Source: Rhizophagus clarus (taxonomy: Eukaryota; Glomeromycota; Glomeromycetes; Glomerales; Glomeraceae). Taken from it: a DNA stretch of 64,000 bases. Under the pieces are notes generated by a model that was not told where the DNA came from, did not search any database, and was given only the letters and a program-made list of their open reading frames with translations. Both the position numbers and the translations under genes were made by a program. Positions 1 to 11,555 of this stretch are shown here, in pieces. The stretch's first letter is position 1; the number at the start of each line of letters is the position of its first letter. The stretch lies in assembly GCA_015698045.1 (NCBI GenBank), contig BLAL01000215.1:496001-560000 (forward strand). The letters are read 5' to 3'.

Positions 1-129
1 TCGATTTTTCAAACCGAAATATTTATTTTTTTTTTATTACTAAAAACTATTTTTTTCTTTAAAAAGAAAAACTTTTTATTTCATTTTTTTTAGTATAGCA
101 GATAATATTTTAAATTTACAAACTGGACT

Positions 130-660
130 TTGGATTTGGAAACGTTAATAACATTTCGTTTCGGGTATGTATTTTGGGAGTAAAAGTTTACTTTCAAAAA
201 ATTTTTTTATTCTTTTATTTTAACGAATGTTACTAACATTCATCTTGTTTTTTTAGATTTTTGGGATTTGATAGCAGCTTAGCGGGTAATTTCGAAGGTA
301 TATGACTTTCGAAATTATTTTTAAACTTTTTTTTTTGATGAAACGTCACTAACATTTCATTTTTTTTCTATTTTGGTATCATATCAGGTGTGTATTCAGG
401 GTAATTTTGAAGAAAGACTTTCAAAATTATTTTTTATTCTTTTTTTTAATGAATGTTACTAATATTCGTTTTGTTTTTTTAGGTTTCTAGGGTAATTTCG
501 AAGGTATTAAGACTTTCGAAATTATTTTTAAACTTTTTTTCTTGACGAAACATTGTTAACGTTTCGTTTTCTTTTTTTCTAGATTTTAGATATGAATTTC
601 GGGTGAATTTCAAAGGTAAAACCTTACCTTTAAAATTTATTATTAATTTTTTTTGAAGAA
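130..660. repeat. Degenerate hairpin-bearing repeats, about 110-120 bp period
   Basis: T-rich DNA in which two kinds of short inverted repeat alternate. One is of the form GAATGTTACTAACATTC or GAAACGTCACTAACATTTC (near 138, 222, 340, 450 and 546). The other is of the form ATTTCGAAGGT...ACTTTCGAAAT (near 290, 400, 492 and 603). Each is followed by a T tract ending in AG. Arms change together between copies. Similar hairpins occur at 30265-30500. I see no credible protein here; positions 661-1041 hold nothing recognisable. Confidence 0.5.
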
Positions 661-1041
661 ACATTACTAGTTTATTTCTCGGATAAATAGTATAATAAAT
701 ATTTATTAAATTACTTAAATTGACAAACTTTAACAATGAAACTTTATAATAATTAATAAATTGAATACGTTTTTCATAATGCAATTATACGATATACTGT
801 GCAGTTTTGACATTTTGGCATTGCTTTGACTACCGTTGATCAAAAATTTTAGTTAAAAAAAATTTACAATACAATAAATCATGTGACCTTAAGGTCTGAA
901 ATTTTATTTGCGTATTTTCGTAGGATTTTCAATATCAGGTGTCAATTTTGCGTACCGATCATATAAAAAACCCTTGCGTACAGCTCATAGTAAAATTTTT
1001 TTTCATCACCTGACCCCTATATATATATTTCTGGGTCCTAG

Positions 1042-2611
1042 CTTTCCCTGTTGACATAATGCACTTGTTTTTTGAAAATATATCAATTAATATGTTTAAA
1101 CATTGGTCTGGAACATTTTTTAAGAGTGGTAATGGTGAGAATTATATCATTAGTAATGCTATTTGGAAGGTAATAGGTAAAACTATGGAAAAAAGTAGAC
1201 GGGATGTTCCACTGGAATTTGGTCGACCACCACGTGATATTTATAAACATTCTAATGGATTCAAAGCCAAAGAATGGTCCGATTGGATAACAATATATTC
1301 AATGCCAATGTTAAAAAATAAATTACCTCATATGTAATTACATTTTTTTTTTATATTTCTATATAAATAATTTGTTAATAAATTTTATGCTAGTGGTATT
1401 TAAATAATTTCAGATACCTTAAGGCATGGTCAAATTTTGTAAAAACTGTATGATTATGCTTACAAAGAAATATAACTAAAGACGATTTAAATCAAATACA
1501 GAATTTATTATTAGATTTTTATATTCATTACGAAAAGTATATTTTTTTTATTATTATTTAATTTTAAAAATTACTGCTTTAATAACTATTAATTATTATT
1601 ATAAATAATTATTTATTTAGTTATTATTATAAGAAGGAAGAAGACAGACTACCAGCCATGCTAATATCTTTTCATTATTTGTTGCATGTGGCAGATTGTA
1701 TCGCTGATTGTGGACCTTGTTGGGTATTCTGGCAATATCCAATGGAACAGCTTTGTGGCATGCTACTAGTACCTCTCGTCCATAATAGGAGTTTACCATA
1801 TTCAAATCTTACTAACAACGTTTATCTATTAGAAATTTTTAATCATTTATTATTTATTCCATCATTATCACATAAATATTTAAATAAATTCCCTATAATA
1901 CCTAAATCTTATCCAAGTAGTAAAGTATTCACTTTAGATGATAAAAATGAGGAACTGTACTGGCCTAGTAAAGCATGTAATCTTAATCCTAGTGAAATGA
2001 GAGCACTGAAACAATTTTATTCAGAATTATTTAATATTCCAAAACATTCCTTACCGGTAAATTAATTTATTTCAGTTTATGATTATTTACTAATTTTTGA
2101 TTAATTTGTATTAATTTTAATTGTTAATTTTATTTTTTTAAGACTATATCATCGGATGTTAGAAAATATGGACGCCTTCGAACAAAAGATGGACACTTTA
2201 TTAGTTCATATTGGATTAAACGTAATGATAATATTTCACGAAATAATTATTGTGTAAATGTAAGTAAAAAAATATATTTTCAGTTTATACTTTATTTATA
2301 ATCTTATTTACAATTAAATTTAATAAATTAAGGTGCAGATGTATGAAGATTTAGAATTATATGGGAGGGTGGAATATTTTTTGGTACATACTTTTCAGGA
2401 TGTTCAAAGAATGTTAGGTTTTATACAATGGACAAGTAATATACATGATGATAACTATGGAATCAAAACATTTTATGGATATAGTAGCCACAGCTATATT
2501 GACGTGGAATATATTGATCGTTGTGTAAGTTTTATGAGGATAGAAAATACATTTTATATTTTAGATAAAGAAAACCAAGTAGTTATGAATAAATATTTAC
2601 TAACATTATAA
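1042..2611 (+). pseudogene. tnp2-type (CACTA-like) transposase C-terminal remnant with DUF4218-like region
   Basis: Five exons can be traced by homology and GT-AG borders: 1042-1333, 1414-1536, 1621-2056, 2143-2259 and 2333-2611. They read FPVDIMHLFFEN, then LEFGRPPRDIYKHSNGFKA, then LLHVADCIADCGPCW and MEQLCGMLLVPLVHNRS, then YGRLRTKDGHFISSYWIKR, which is the order of the tnp2 transposase tail and its DUF4218-like region. The 5' part of the transposase is missing. An in-frame TGA at 1451-1453 in exon 2, where the family usually has a basic residue, looks like a CGA-to-TGA transition. The other exons stay open and in phase, so decay is recent. It is a relic, possibly a formerly domesticated host gene; no terminal repeats were found around it. 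Confidence 0.75.
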
Positions 2612-3046
2612 TTATTTTGCATAGATGGTAATTAATGCTAATAAATATTTTTATGTAATAATTTTCATATGTAAATTTTTTACAATATTTATTTTTGTAT
2701 TTTTTTTCGGCTAGTTTTATTTCCTTCATAATATTAAATAATTTTAATTGAATTAAATGACATATGTTAATAACATTACTAGATTATTTTAATTTTTAAT
2801 TCTAATATTTAATAATATGATAATGACTATTACTAAGATTATTTTTGGATTTTTGTTTAATTTTTCATATAAATATATTCTCAAAAAATTTTATTACCAT
2901 TGTGTATTATTATATATCGATCTACTGTACAATAAAGTGACGTTAGTTATAAAATTTTTTTAATTATATAGATGTGGATTCATAATTAAAATCCGTATAT
3001 TAATTAAACATATGCATTTTTAGAAATATTGTCTAGACTCTAGAGT

Positions 3047-3405
3047 ATGTCCGGAATTTTATTATGTCCGGAATTTGTTGGTTTTATTTGTCCAGAATTT
3101 GTCTGGAATTTTTCATGTCCGGAATTTGTCAGCTTTATTTGTCCGGAGTATGTTCAGAAATTTTTTATGTCCGGAATTTGTTTGGTTTATTTGTCCAGAA
3201 TTTGTCCAGAAGTTTTCATGTCCGGAATTTGTTGGTTTAATTTGTCTGGAATTTGTCCGGAAAATTTTCATGTATAAAAAAAACTGGACATGCAAAAAAT
3301 TCCGGACAGAAAAATACATCAATTTTCTGGACATTTTCATGACAATTTTTGAAGTACCTGGACAATTTCCAGACATTTTCGTAGACATTTTCCGGACATT
3401 CTTTT
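3047..3405. repeat. TCCGGA-rich direct and inverted repeat block
   Basis: The left half (3047-3270) repeats ATGTCCGGAATTTGT several times (3047, 3065, 3115, 3167, 3220) with variants in between. The right half (3280-3405) carries the same word in reverse complement (ATTCCGGACA, TTTCCGGACA and variants), so the block is a large imperfect palindrome centred near 3275. Open frames on both strands merely translate the repeat (CPEFV units) and are not credible genes. Confidence 0.7.
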
Positions 3406-6027
3406 TTCGTAGGGAGTAAAGTGATGAGATTACGGAGCACAAATGTTTGGTCCATAATAATATCTAGGCTAAAAAAAAATCATAAAAATATTACCAGGTT
3501 TGGACTTGAAAGTTTCGAAATAAGTGATTTAATATAACTGCTTCTACGTGATATCCATTAGTGTGTGAATACGTCCTGGATAATATAATGTATAATATAT
3601 GCTGTTGTTATCTTACAGCCAAATAGGATCATGTTTTTTTCATCGTGCTGATATTTTTTTATTAAGCTATAAATAAACTATAATTGCAAAATTATTGTTG
3701 ATATTTTTTCATATACTAAAATATCATGTACTAAATATCATAATAACATATACAGAGAAAATAGTTGCTAAAAGGACGTGTCACAAGTCGCGCAGGATAA
3801 CACAGTCATTTGAGTTTATTGTCACTGATCCACAAGCATTTCATAACTTAAGAGACGTAGAAAACTTACTTTCATAAATAATGTAATAATATTGTTTATT
3901 AAATTTAGAGAAAATAGGGTTAAGAACAATCAATTTTTATCAAATTTATCATTATATTTTAAAAGTTATTTATAGAAAATGTAACTACGATATATTAAGT
4001 ATTATAAATAAAGCTTAAGATTTGGTGGATTAATAAATGTTCAAATGGGTGATTTATAAACGCGTTAAATATAAAACTTACAACAATTAACCAGTTATCG
4101 GTTAAGTGCTCCAATTAACCGGTTTTTTAAATAGTTAAAGTTATTCGACCTTCTTATCGGCAATGATAGGCATTGAAAATCGGAAGTATAATTAGATTTC
4201 CAAATCTTCCAATTTCAATCTTCCAAGTTTTATTGGAATTTTGGAAGTCATATTATCATGAAGGACTATATAAAGGTTACACAAATATATCCATCTGTGA
4301 TGCGTAATTGCAATTGGTTCATTTAGTTACACTTGAATAACAGCTTTTGATACCGTTCTCTATTCAATAAATTAAGGGGATCCTTAACCTGTACTATTAT
4401 CCTGTTCCCTCCTTTTCTTAAATATGATTGGCTTAAAATTCGTAGCCACAAATTTCTTGTAACTTTGTCTTAGAAATATTTTGTTTCGCGATAAAAACAA
4501 GAGTGAAAAAATTTAATTTCACATACAACAAGAAAGAAAAAAAATGTTTTAACACTTAATGTGTTAAATTTCGGACTTTTTAGCCTATAATTTTTATTTT
4601 TATTTTATTAAGTTTTACTAATAAAAAAAATATTCATAAGACTCATATGATGTACACAGCCAAAAAGTATTGGTTAACTCCATAAATACTAACTCAAGAA
4701 TAATGAAAATTAATATACGAATAATTTTCATTCAATCTTATTTATTCAACAAAAATTAGTTTTATTTAACAATTACGTGACAAAGTATCTGCATAGAATA
4801 TAACAAAATAGAAACGAGGAAAAAAGGAAAGAGACAGATGATGTTAAGATTCCCATAATTAGTGATCATTCTAAATATTTGTCACATAACGACACGCCCA
4901 TCCCGTTTCCCTTATTGCTATTTACGAATTTTTTGGTGAAATCCTATTGCACGCCTTTATATTATGTTCAAAAGTAAAGGTGTTAAATTATTAATTAAGG
5001 AGGCATTTAAATCCATAAAAATATTCAATAATTACGTCCAAAATTTGGCTAGAGTTTTCAATGAACGCAAAGGCATTGCAAGATCAATATTTCCAATTCT
5101 TTCAATAAATTTCATTGGAAGCCTCCAATACACATCCCTATTAAGAACGCATAATGAATATAAACATTTAAAAAGTTGTCTAAAAACATCAGAACCTCAC
5201 CTAATATCTGATGGAATTTTATGTAGAAATACTGTTGCGCTAAAAATCTAATCGATTCTAAAAAAAAAAAAATTAAATTAATTGAAAAAATATATATGTA
5301 TATACATAGTATATGATAATGGTTGATTATGATGAGATAAGAGTAAAAAAAATATGTGCATTTTGTGTACATTTTCGTACAATATATTTCACATTTTTAC
5401 CTTTCATTCATTTCAACCCGATAACTCGACTATTTTCGTAGCATATTATTAGATTTTGATCTTGGCAGCAGACGATATCATTTATCGATTGGATTAGACG
5501 ATGAATCAATCTAACACGTTTTCATATCCATCTGAATTGTTTTGTTAATCTTGAAAAAAGTGTAAACAAACCAATATTTAGAATATAATTTAATTTAAAA
5601 TGTAATATACAAATAGTTTAATAATAATAGTAAAATTGTCGATTTAAGTTAAAGTGTGTGTACTGATTCGCGGGTCTCACGAAGGATATGTTGTTATTGA
5701 AAAGTCCGATATATCCGATATATCACTCACGTTACGATCATATTATAATAGTCCTAAGAAAGATAAAGGATGTTCTAGCGAGAAAAGTGTTCTGTTTAAT
5801 ACTTACAAGAATTAGAAAGTATTGATTTAAAATTGTGTAGGAGCTGGGTTTAGAGTTTATTAGTCTAAAGATACATATAGTATTTCGCGAAATGTTACTC
5901 TTTATGTTGTTACAAATATAGATTTAAATAAAATGAATAAAAAACTATAACAGATAATGGTTTATAATTTTAATTAACGTAATTAATTTTAAAAATATTA
6001 AATGTTATTGAAAAAGTCGAATATTGC
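3406..6027. other. Gene-free AT-rich stretch
   Basis: No convincing gene. A TATATAAAGG box near 4269 followed by AATAAA near 4365 resembles the promoter and polyadenylation layout of a solo LTR, but I could not define its ends. A 95-codon open frame at 4964-5251 has no recognisable motif. Confidence 0.4.
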
Positions 6028-6477
6028 TTAAATATATGCATTCTTGTCAATATATTCATCAAAAATTCTTTCATAATCACTTCCCTCTGATGAGGAAGTT
6101 TCATTCGAATTTTCGCTCATGTGAACGTTTTTATGACAACGATCATCGAAAATTACCCTCAATCCCGATTTAGGCTGAAGGTTTTGGACAAATTGTCGTA
6201 CTATTTGTGGTCGTGGAGGACCATTTTTAGGTAAACTTTTAAGTAATCGTTCGTTATTCGCGAATTCGGTAAAAGAATTTCTGAGATCAAGCGGTAAATA
6301 TCTCCACTTCTCTCCCGCTTTAACGGCTTTTTGTTGGGACGATAATTCAGGAAATTCCTTATCCAGAATTCTCTTATAAAACTTATAAAAGGTTATATAA
6401 CCATTAGAATGTTTGTTATTTTTTTTTGATATTTTTATTGTTCTACTGCGATAGAGAATCGAATTTTGTTTTTCCAT
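6028..6477 (-). CDS. HMG-box protein (MATA_HMG-like), copy 1
   Basis: 149-residue protein starting at the ATG at 6477; the open frame runs further upstream but the paralogue's similarity begins just inside this start. Residues about 19-87 form an HMG box: HSNGYITFYKFYKRILDKEF, then SQQKAVKAGEKWRYLP and the third helix LRNSFTEFANNERLLK. HMG boxes bind and bend DNA in the nucleus; the fungal MATA_HMG family includes mating-type and related regulators and is greatly expanded in Rhizophagus. The tail is acidic and Ser-rich (SENSNETSSSEGSDYERIF). It is almost identical to 15037-15486 over the box and tail, so the two are recent duplicates. It is transcribed divergently from the gene at 6969. The DNA target and role are unknown. 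Confidence 0.8.
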   Translation of the reverse strand: MEKQNSILYRSRTIKISKKNNKHSNGYITFYKFYKRILDKEFPELSSQQKAVKAGEKWRYLPLDLRNSFTEFANNERLLKSLPKNGPPRPQIVRQFVQNLQPKSGLRVIFDDRCHKNVHMSENSNETSSSEGSDYERIFDEYIDKNAYI

Positions 6478-6652
6478 TTTTATTGTTTTTATTAGGGTGG
6501 AGATATGATAGTTGACGTTGGCAGTCCTAAAAATATTAATATGACTATATTTTTTTAGTCCATACAGATGCAAAACAACCAACAATTCAGTGAAAGGCGA
6601 AAGTGCCGAACATTTTAAATTTGTGATCGGCATCAAAGGGTAGTGTGATAAT

Positions 6653-6755
6653 GCATCTAAAATAAGTCATCTTGAGGTTGGTGTGGTAATGGACCTGTAA
6701 TTCTAAAATAAGTCATCTAAGGTTGGTGTGGTAATGCACCTATGATTCTAAAATA
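6653..6755. repeat. Tandem duplication in the divergent promoter region
   Basis: A unit of about 48 bp containing CTAAAATAAGTCATCT and GGTTGGTGTGGTAATG occurs twice in tandem between the divergent genes at 6477 and 6969. A third related copy lies upstream of the paralogue at 9590-9660, so this is part of the duplicated 5' flank and may hold regulatory sites. Confidence 0.55.
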
Positions 6756-6896
6756 AAGATTGACAATAAGAAGGTGGTCTCAACTTGTATAAACTAGTTT
6801 ATCAAGTTTTACAAATGTCGTAGTTTAACTAACTTTATAATTTTTACAATTAAATAAATATTTTATTAGATCCGAGTTCAGCATGTAACACAAGTT

Positions 6897-6926
6897 TTGC
6901 GATTGGATAAAAGGTTGGTGCATTAA
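6897..6926 (+). promoter_or_regulatory. Conserved core promoter: inverted CCAAT box plus TATA-like box
   Basis: GCGATTGGATAAAAGG lies about 60 bp before the ATG at 6969 and recurs at 9774, the same distance before the ATG of the paralogue at 9844. ATTGG is an inverted CCAAT box and ATAAAAGG is TATA-like. GGTTGGTGC follows in both. Conservation here, while much flanking DNA differs, suggests a working promoter. Confidence 0.5.
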
Positions 6927-6968
6927 AGAATTATTATTTTTCAAATCTCACTCAACCATTTTTTTCTA

Positions 6969-7463
6969 ATGTCTGGAGTGTATATTTATTCACACCTTAT
7001 CTTAAATGAACAACAAAAACAACAATTGCGTTCCCTCCCTGTTTCGAAGCTTACTATTAGAAAATGGAAGTCACAAAACGATGCTGCTCCGTTCTTGACG
7101 GAACACAACATTAACACTATATCTGAAAATAAGACTAAAGAAAGCTGGATAACTAGATACAGTTATAAAGCTAAGGGCATTCGTTTATTGCAATGTTGTC
7201 ATGGAAGTGACATGAACTCATTATCAAAAAATGGCAAGACAAAAATCAGAAAATCAAGACAAGTTCATAGATTTATGGGATGTCTTGCATTCGTGAGGAT
7301 TAAATATTTTAAAGACAACAGCATACATATCTATGGCTATCTAAATCATTCAGAAAATTGTTATAATCGTAAAAAAATTGATCAATTTGAGGAACAAATT
7401 AACTCATGGAAAAACTCAAATGATAAACTCTTGTCATGGGACTCGGATGAATTTAGACATTAA
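6969..7463 (+). CDS. Small zinc-binding-domain protein, short paralogue of 9844-10713
   Basis: 164 residues from the ATG at 6969. Residues about 30-135 match the N-terminal domain of the protein at 9844: W..QNDAA.F..HN, RYSYKAKGIR.LQC.HG.DM, then RKSRQ and GCLAF.RI, then GYLNHS..C. The conserved C-x-H ... C ... H-x3-C residues suggest a zinc-binding fold, loosely like the FAR1/WRKY-GCM1 DNA-binding fingers found beside fungal transposases; that link is inference. The C-terminal YYQPPND domain of the paralogue is absent and the protein ends in a short charged tail. It shares promoter sequence with the paralogue, which points to tandem duplication followed by loss of the 3' half. Function unknown. 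Confidence 0.7.
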   Translation: MSGVYIYSHLILNEQQKQQLRSLPVSKLTIRKWKSQNDAAPFLTEHNINTISENKTKESWITRYSYKAKGIRLLQCCHGSDMNSLSKNGKTKIRKSRQVHRFMGCLAFVRIKYFKDNSIHIYGYLNHSENCYNRKKIDQFEEQINSWKNSNDKLLSWDSDEFRH

Positions 7464-8206
7464 CACTATTATTCCAACACGAAAATAAGATTCTATTCTA
7501 TTAGTGATCCGTGAGTAATTCACGATGAATAGAAATAACTTTTCATATACATTTTTACCTTTATTTGGCGCATGTTCCTCATTCTTTATATTACGGATTT
7601 AATAATTTTATATAAACCAATTATATTAATATGATTAACAATTTCTACATTTTTAAGATTAATCAAAATTCTAAAATTTCCACTTAAGAATTTTGGTTAT
7701 TATATGGCGAGGAAATAAAAACATTTATTTATAATTATTACTTATATATTCTTTTCAATTTTTTTTTCTTCAAGCGCTTTTATGATAGATATGATATACA
7801 GTAATGTACATAAAATAAGATCACGAGGATATGGCAACTAGTTTTTATTTTTGTACATTTTCCACTAATCATTTCTTATTTTTCATGAGCAAATGCCATA
7901 TTACATTTTATATTATATGTTATATATGTACTTTAAAATAAAGTTGTCAGTTTTTGGCTAAAAATCCTTTAGCAACGTCACAGTTTAATAAGGATCCATC
8001 AATTAATGTGCTCTCAGAAATAAATAAAGGAACCGTCTGTTCATAATTTTATTAGAATCGATTGATTATGAACTGTCAGTTTATGCTTGATAGTTGATAT
8101 CGATAATGAAATTTATTGTAATTTAAAATTACCAAATAATTTAATTTTCTTGTAATTACAGTAAATACAAATATTATTAATTTGACTTATAAAAAAAAAT
8201 ATTACC

Positions 8207-8396
8207 TATATGGAATTTATACGCGTTTTACAATACTGGGAGATAGGAATTGGACAATTTTTCACATATATGTTTTCTCAGTATCATTTCATTTTATGTA
8301 ATATATATAATGAAATGTGGAAAATTGTCCAATTCCATATCTTTCAAGACGTGCCTTTCAATATATAAACGTGTCTTTCGGTATTAATTCCATATA
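8207..8396. mobile_element. Fold-back MITE-like element, 190 bp
   Basis: Outer arms TATATGGAATT / AATTCCATATA at 8207 and 8386, and inner arms GGAATTGGACAATTTT / AAAATTGTCCAATTCC near 8247 and 8323, make a long imperfect hairpin. There is no coding potential. This is typical of a non-autonomous DNA transposon; a target duplication is not clear. The flanks 7464-8206 and 8397-9590 show no gene. Confidence 0.55.
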
Positions 8397-9589
8397 AAAA
8401 CATTTTATAGGGTGAGAATAGGACCAAAATGCGAATTCTATTAATGTTAGCTGGGCGTTGGAGAAATACAGAAAATATAACTACTAATCGTTTAATTGAA
8501 AAATAGAATAAGATATAATACTACATTCATGTCAAATGAATTATCAATTGATCAGATACTTTAATTTCATAACTAAAAAAAAAATTACGTTCATTTTGAA
8601 TTTTTAAGTTTATTAATATGCATTTTATTTTAAAATGTAAAAATGTAAGCAATTGAGCAAAATTTAAGCGACAAATTTATTAATAAAGCTTATAAATGAA
8701 ATAACTAAAATAATTATGTATAAAAAGTATCTAAAAAAACATATTATATAATTTAATAGCCATTTCCAAAGTCTATGTAAATTATGATCTAAAAAGATTT
8801 TAAATCACTAATAAAGAATGTGATTTATTCATGTGATGACTTAATACGTCAAGAGCAGGATTTTTGCTATTTATTAGAATCGCTTTTAGCTTTCAAAATT
8901 TCACCTAAGCCACGTTTATGATAAGTACAATGTGGAGATATAACTCTTTTTTTAAGTCATGCATAACGGATCACATACGCTGTTCCATTTTGAGTGGAGG
9001 GAAGGATATATCTTTGTTACGAGGCTCTGCCTGTAAAATTTTTCTTTTAGTGGAAGGGCCCAACGAGTTAGGATCAGTTGCGGTTCAGGTGCTAGTTATT
9101 TTCCTCACTAATAACGAGGTCATAGTTGGAATAATATTTGTTTCATCATTATCTGGCATAACAGATAACTTGAAAATGTAACTAGAGCGAACCGCAACAA
9201 GTTAAAAACAAAACGAACTAAAGAGATAAATTGTGGGATAATAGTTATTTATTTATTATTTGATTATGGTTAAGAGCCAAGAGGAGTACATGATACCAGT
9301 ATTGTAAATCATCATGTAATTTTTACTCTAGTATTACTTGCCGCAGCTAATAAAATTGCCGTTAGCATGTGATTATACCTGTCCGAAGTATCTTCCCCAG
9401 TATTACCACAAAATTTTTCCACCCCCCACTTAGATTTTTTTTTTCGGTGTGTAAAATCCTATTTGTCACGCGCTATTCGTCACATTTTTAATTTGTTAAT
9501 TCTGGCCAAATCTCATAATGCCGGCCAAAAATCACGTGGGGAGGAAATTTTTCGTAACGTTACTGGTCCGAAGGTACCGATGATCGGCA

Positions 9590-9800
9590 TTCGAGGGTGG
9601 TATACATCTTAAATAAGGCGATCTGAGGGTGGTGTATAATTCTAAAATAAACATTTACAATAAGGAATGGTTGGTGTGAATTACAACTTACATGAAACCA
9701 GTTATCAAAGTTTTACAAATGCCGTAGTATAGCTAAGCCTGATATCAGCATGTAATATCGTAACACAAATTGTGCGATTGGATAAAAGGTAAGAGGTTGG
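9590..9800 (+). promoter_or_regulatory. Duplicated 5' flank and core promoter of the gene at 9844
   Basis: This stretch resembles 6640-6925: GAGGGTGGT, then TTCTAAAATAAA.ATT.ACAATAAG, then AGTTTTACAAATG.CGTAGT, ending in GCGATTGGATAAAAGG at 9774-9789. The last block carries the inverted CCAAT and TATA-like boxes also seen before 6969. The homology ends close to the coding start. Confidence 0.5.
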
Positions 9801-9843
9801 TGCCATAAATATTTTTCTCACTCAATCTCTCTAATGTCAAACG

Positions 9844-10713
9844 ATGTCAAAAATGCATATTCCTTCGCATGTTGCTTTAACGCAAAAACAAAAAGAACAA
9901 TTAGATTCTTTCCCAAATTATAAGTTTACTGATACAACATGGGAGTCGCAAAACGACGCCGCTTCATTCATGAGTGATCATAATCTTGAAAATAACCAGG
10001 AACGTAAATGGAAAGTGCGTTATAGCTATAAAGCTAAAGGTATTCGTAATTTACAATGTTCTCACGGGATTGATATGAGCTCAAGGAGAGCAAATAGTAG
10101 TAAAAAAACCCGAAGATCAAGACAATCTAAATTTGTTGGATGTCTTGCATTTGCACGGATTAAAAAATATAAAGATAACAGAATACGCATCTCTGGGTAT
10201 CTGAATCATTCAATGGAATGTCAACAACAACAAAACGTTCTTGATAATCGTAATAACGAAACTAAAAATGACGTATTTGAATCACAAATCAACATAAACA
10301 ACGAATTTGTTGATGAATACGAAAATAATAAGTTATGCAACGAACCTATAGTATTTTTGGATGATAATATTTCCGATCAATATATTAGGTTTTACTACCA
10401 GCCACCGAATGATCCTTGCACCTATTTCGTCTCATGTAGAGAAATTTGTGATACGATTACAATTACTCAATTATTGAATGATTCCTCTGAAGGTAACATT
10501 AATTGTATGAATCAAAATGAATACGTATTTTATTATCGACACCATAATAGTGGTCAAATCTATCAAGTTATCGCTCAGATGACCACTTCTTCAAGTGTTT
10601 ATGGTATTGAGACTGACCAGAATTTTGGACAAAGCTTCACTTTTGATTTTGTAAAACAGAACCTAAAATCGAATTTAACCCTATTTTTAAATGATAACTT
10701 ATTTATATATTAA
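9844..10713 (+). CDS. Two-domain protein: zinc-binding N-terminal domain plus 'YYQPPND' C-terminal domain
   Basis: 289 residues from the ATG at 9844. The N-terminal domain (about 28-126) has conserved C72-x-H74, C100 and H122-x3-C126, with the surrounding RYSYKAKGIRNLQCSHG, GCLAFARI and GYLNHSMEC. It is probably a zinc-stabilised, possibly nucleic-acid-binding fold. A Q/N-rich linker (127-180) leads to a second domain (about 183-289): FYYQPPNDPCTYF, ITQLLNDS, EYVFYYRHHNSGQIYQV, VYGIE. The C-terminal domain recurs alone at 35897-36394 and 42188-42721, and the N-terminal domain alone at 6969-7463. I know no function for either; a lineage-specific regulatory family is one possibility. No intron is needed. 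Confidence 0.75.
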   Translation: MSKMHIPSHVALTQKQKEQLDSFPNYKFTDTTWESQNDAASFMSDHNLENNQERKWKVRYSYKAKGIRNLQCSHGIDMSSRRANSSKKTRRSRQSKFVGCLAFARIKKYKDNRIRISGYLNHSMECQQQQNVLDNRNNETKNDVFESQININNEFVDEYENNKLCNEPIVFLDDNISDQYIRFYYQPPNDPCTYFVSCREICDTITITQLLNDSSEGNINCMNQNEYVFYYRHHNSGQIYQVIAQMTTSSSVYGIETDQNFGQSFTFDFVKQNLKSNLTLFLNDNLFIY

Positions 10714-11555
10714 CTTTTCACATTTAATTATAGAATTTAAATTTATGCATATGCTATAGTTAATTCAATATAAGATTTTTACATTATTAATTATGTAATA
10801 TTTTATTATACGATTATATGGTCAATTTATATTTTAAGTCTATTTTAAAAGCTACAGTCAGTTCACCTTATAACAAATTTGTGACTGGGTAAAATTCCTT
10901 CATTATAAGAACATTCGTTAACTATACTGGAAAAATATGGTACATAGTATGGGAAATTCGTGAAAATATGGTACAGTAGTATTGTGATATACTGTATGTG
11001 TTATTTATTATATTAATGTACAACGCGTCGAACAAACATCTTCGTTATAGTTAAAAAAAAATTTCGTTATAAAAAAAAATTCGGTATGAGAAGGTTTATA
11101 GAGTTTATTTCGTTAAACGATATAAGACATTTAATTAGTGATATTCGGTATAAAATGATTTTTTTATATATATTAAAACTCAAGAACCGCTATATTAAAA
11201 AAATTCGTTATATAAAAATTCGTTATATAGTAAGCCGACTATATTTAGAACTAAGGTTAACATCAAGAGTTTTCTTAACTGTTAACATTACGATAACTTA
11301 CGATGTGTGTGTGTATATATATGATAATGTATGGTGTTTACAAAATTTTACAAAATTTTGCAGAAAGTAAGATTCAGAAAGTAAGATTTATAGAATTATG
11401 ATAACATTATTTATTATTGTACATTATTAATAAAGATTCACACAATAATAAATTTTTTAATTTTGGCTCAAAAATTGAATTTTGTATTTAAGACTATATT
11501 ATTCGAAATTATAAAAACGCATCAGCGTCTTTAGCTTTGGGATTAGGTAACCGGT
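10714..11555. other. Gene-free, AT-rich; repeated TTCGTTATA words
   Basis: No gene. Between 11030 and 11245 the words TTCGTTATA and TTCGGTATA recur many times, like the ends of the pogo/Tc1-type repeat near 24304 and 26100, so this may be a decayed non-autonomous DNA transposon. The open frame 11086-11370 is low-complexity. Confidence 0.35.

Noticed and set aside
3047..3442. Several open frames on both strands in the TCCGGA block
   Set aside because: They translate a short repeat (CPEFV, TNSGH units) in every frame and have no domain.
4220..4400. Possible solo LTR (TATATAAAGG and AATAAA)
   Set aside because: Neither TG...CA ends nor a target duplication could be located.
4964..5251. 95-codon open frame starting at an ATG
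   Set aside because: No motif, no splice context and AT-rich composition; chance length in this DNA. Left out as a gene.
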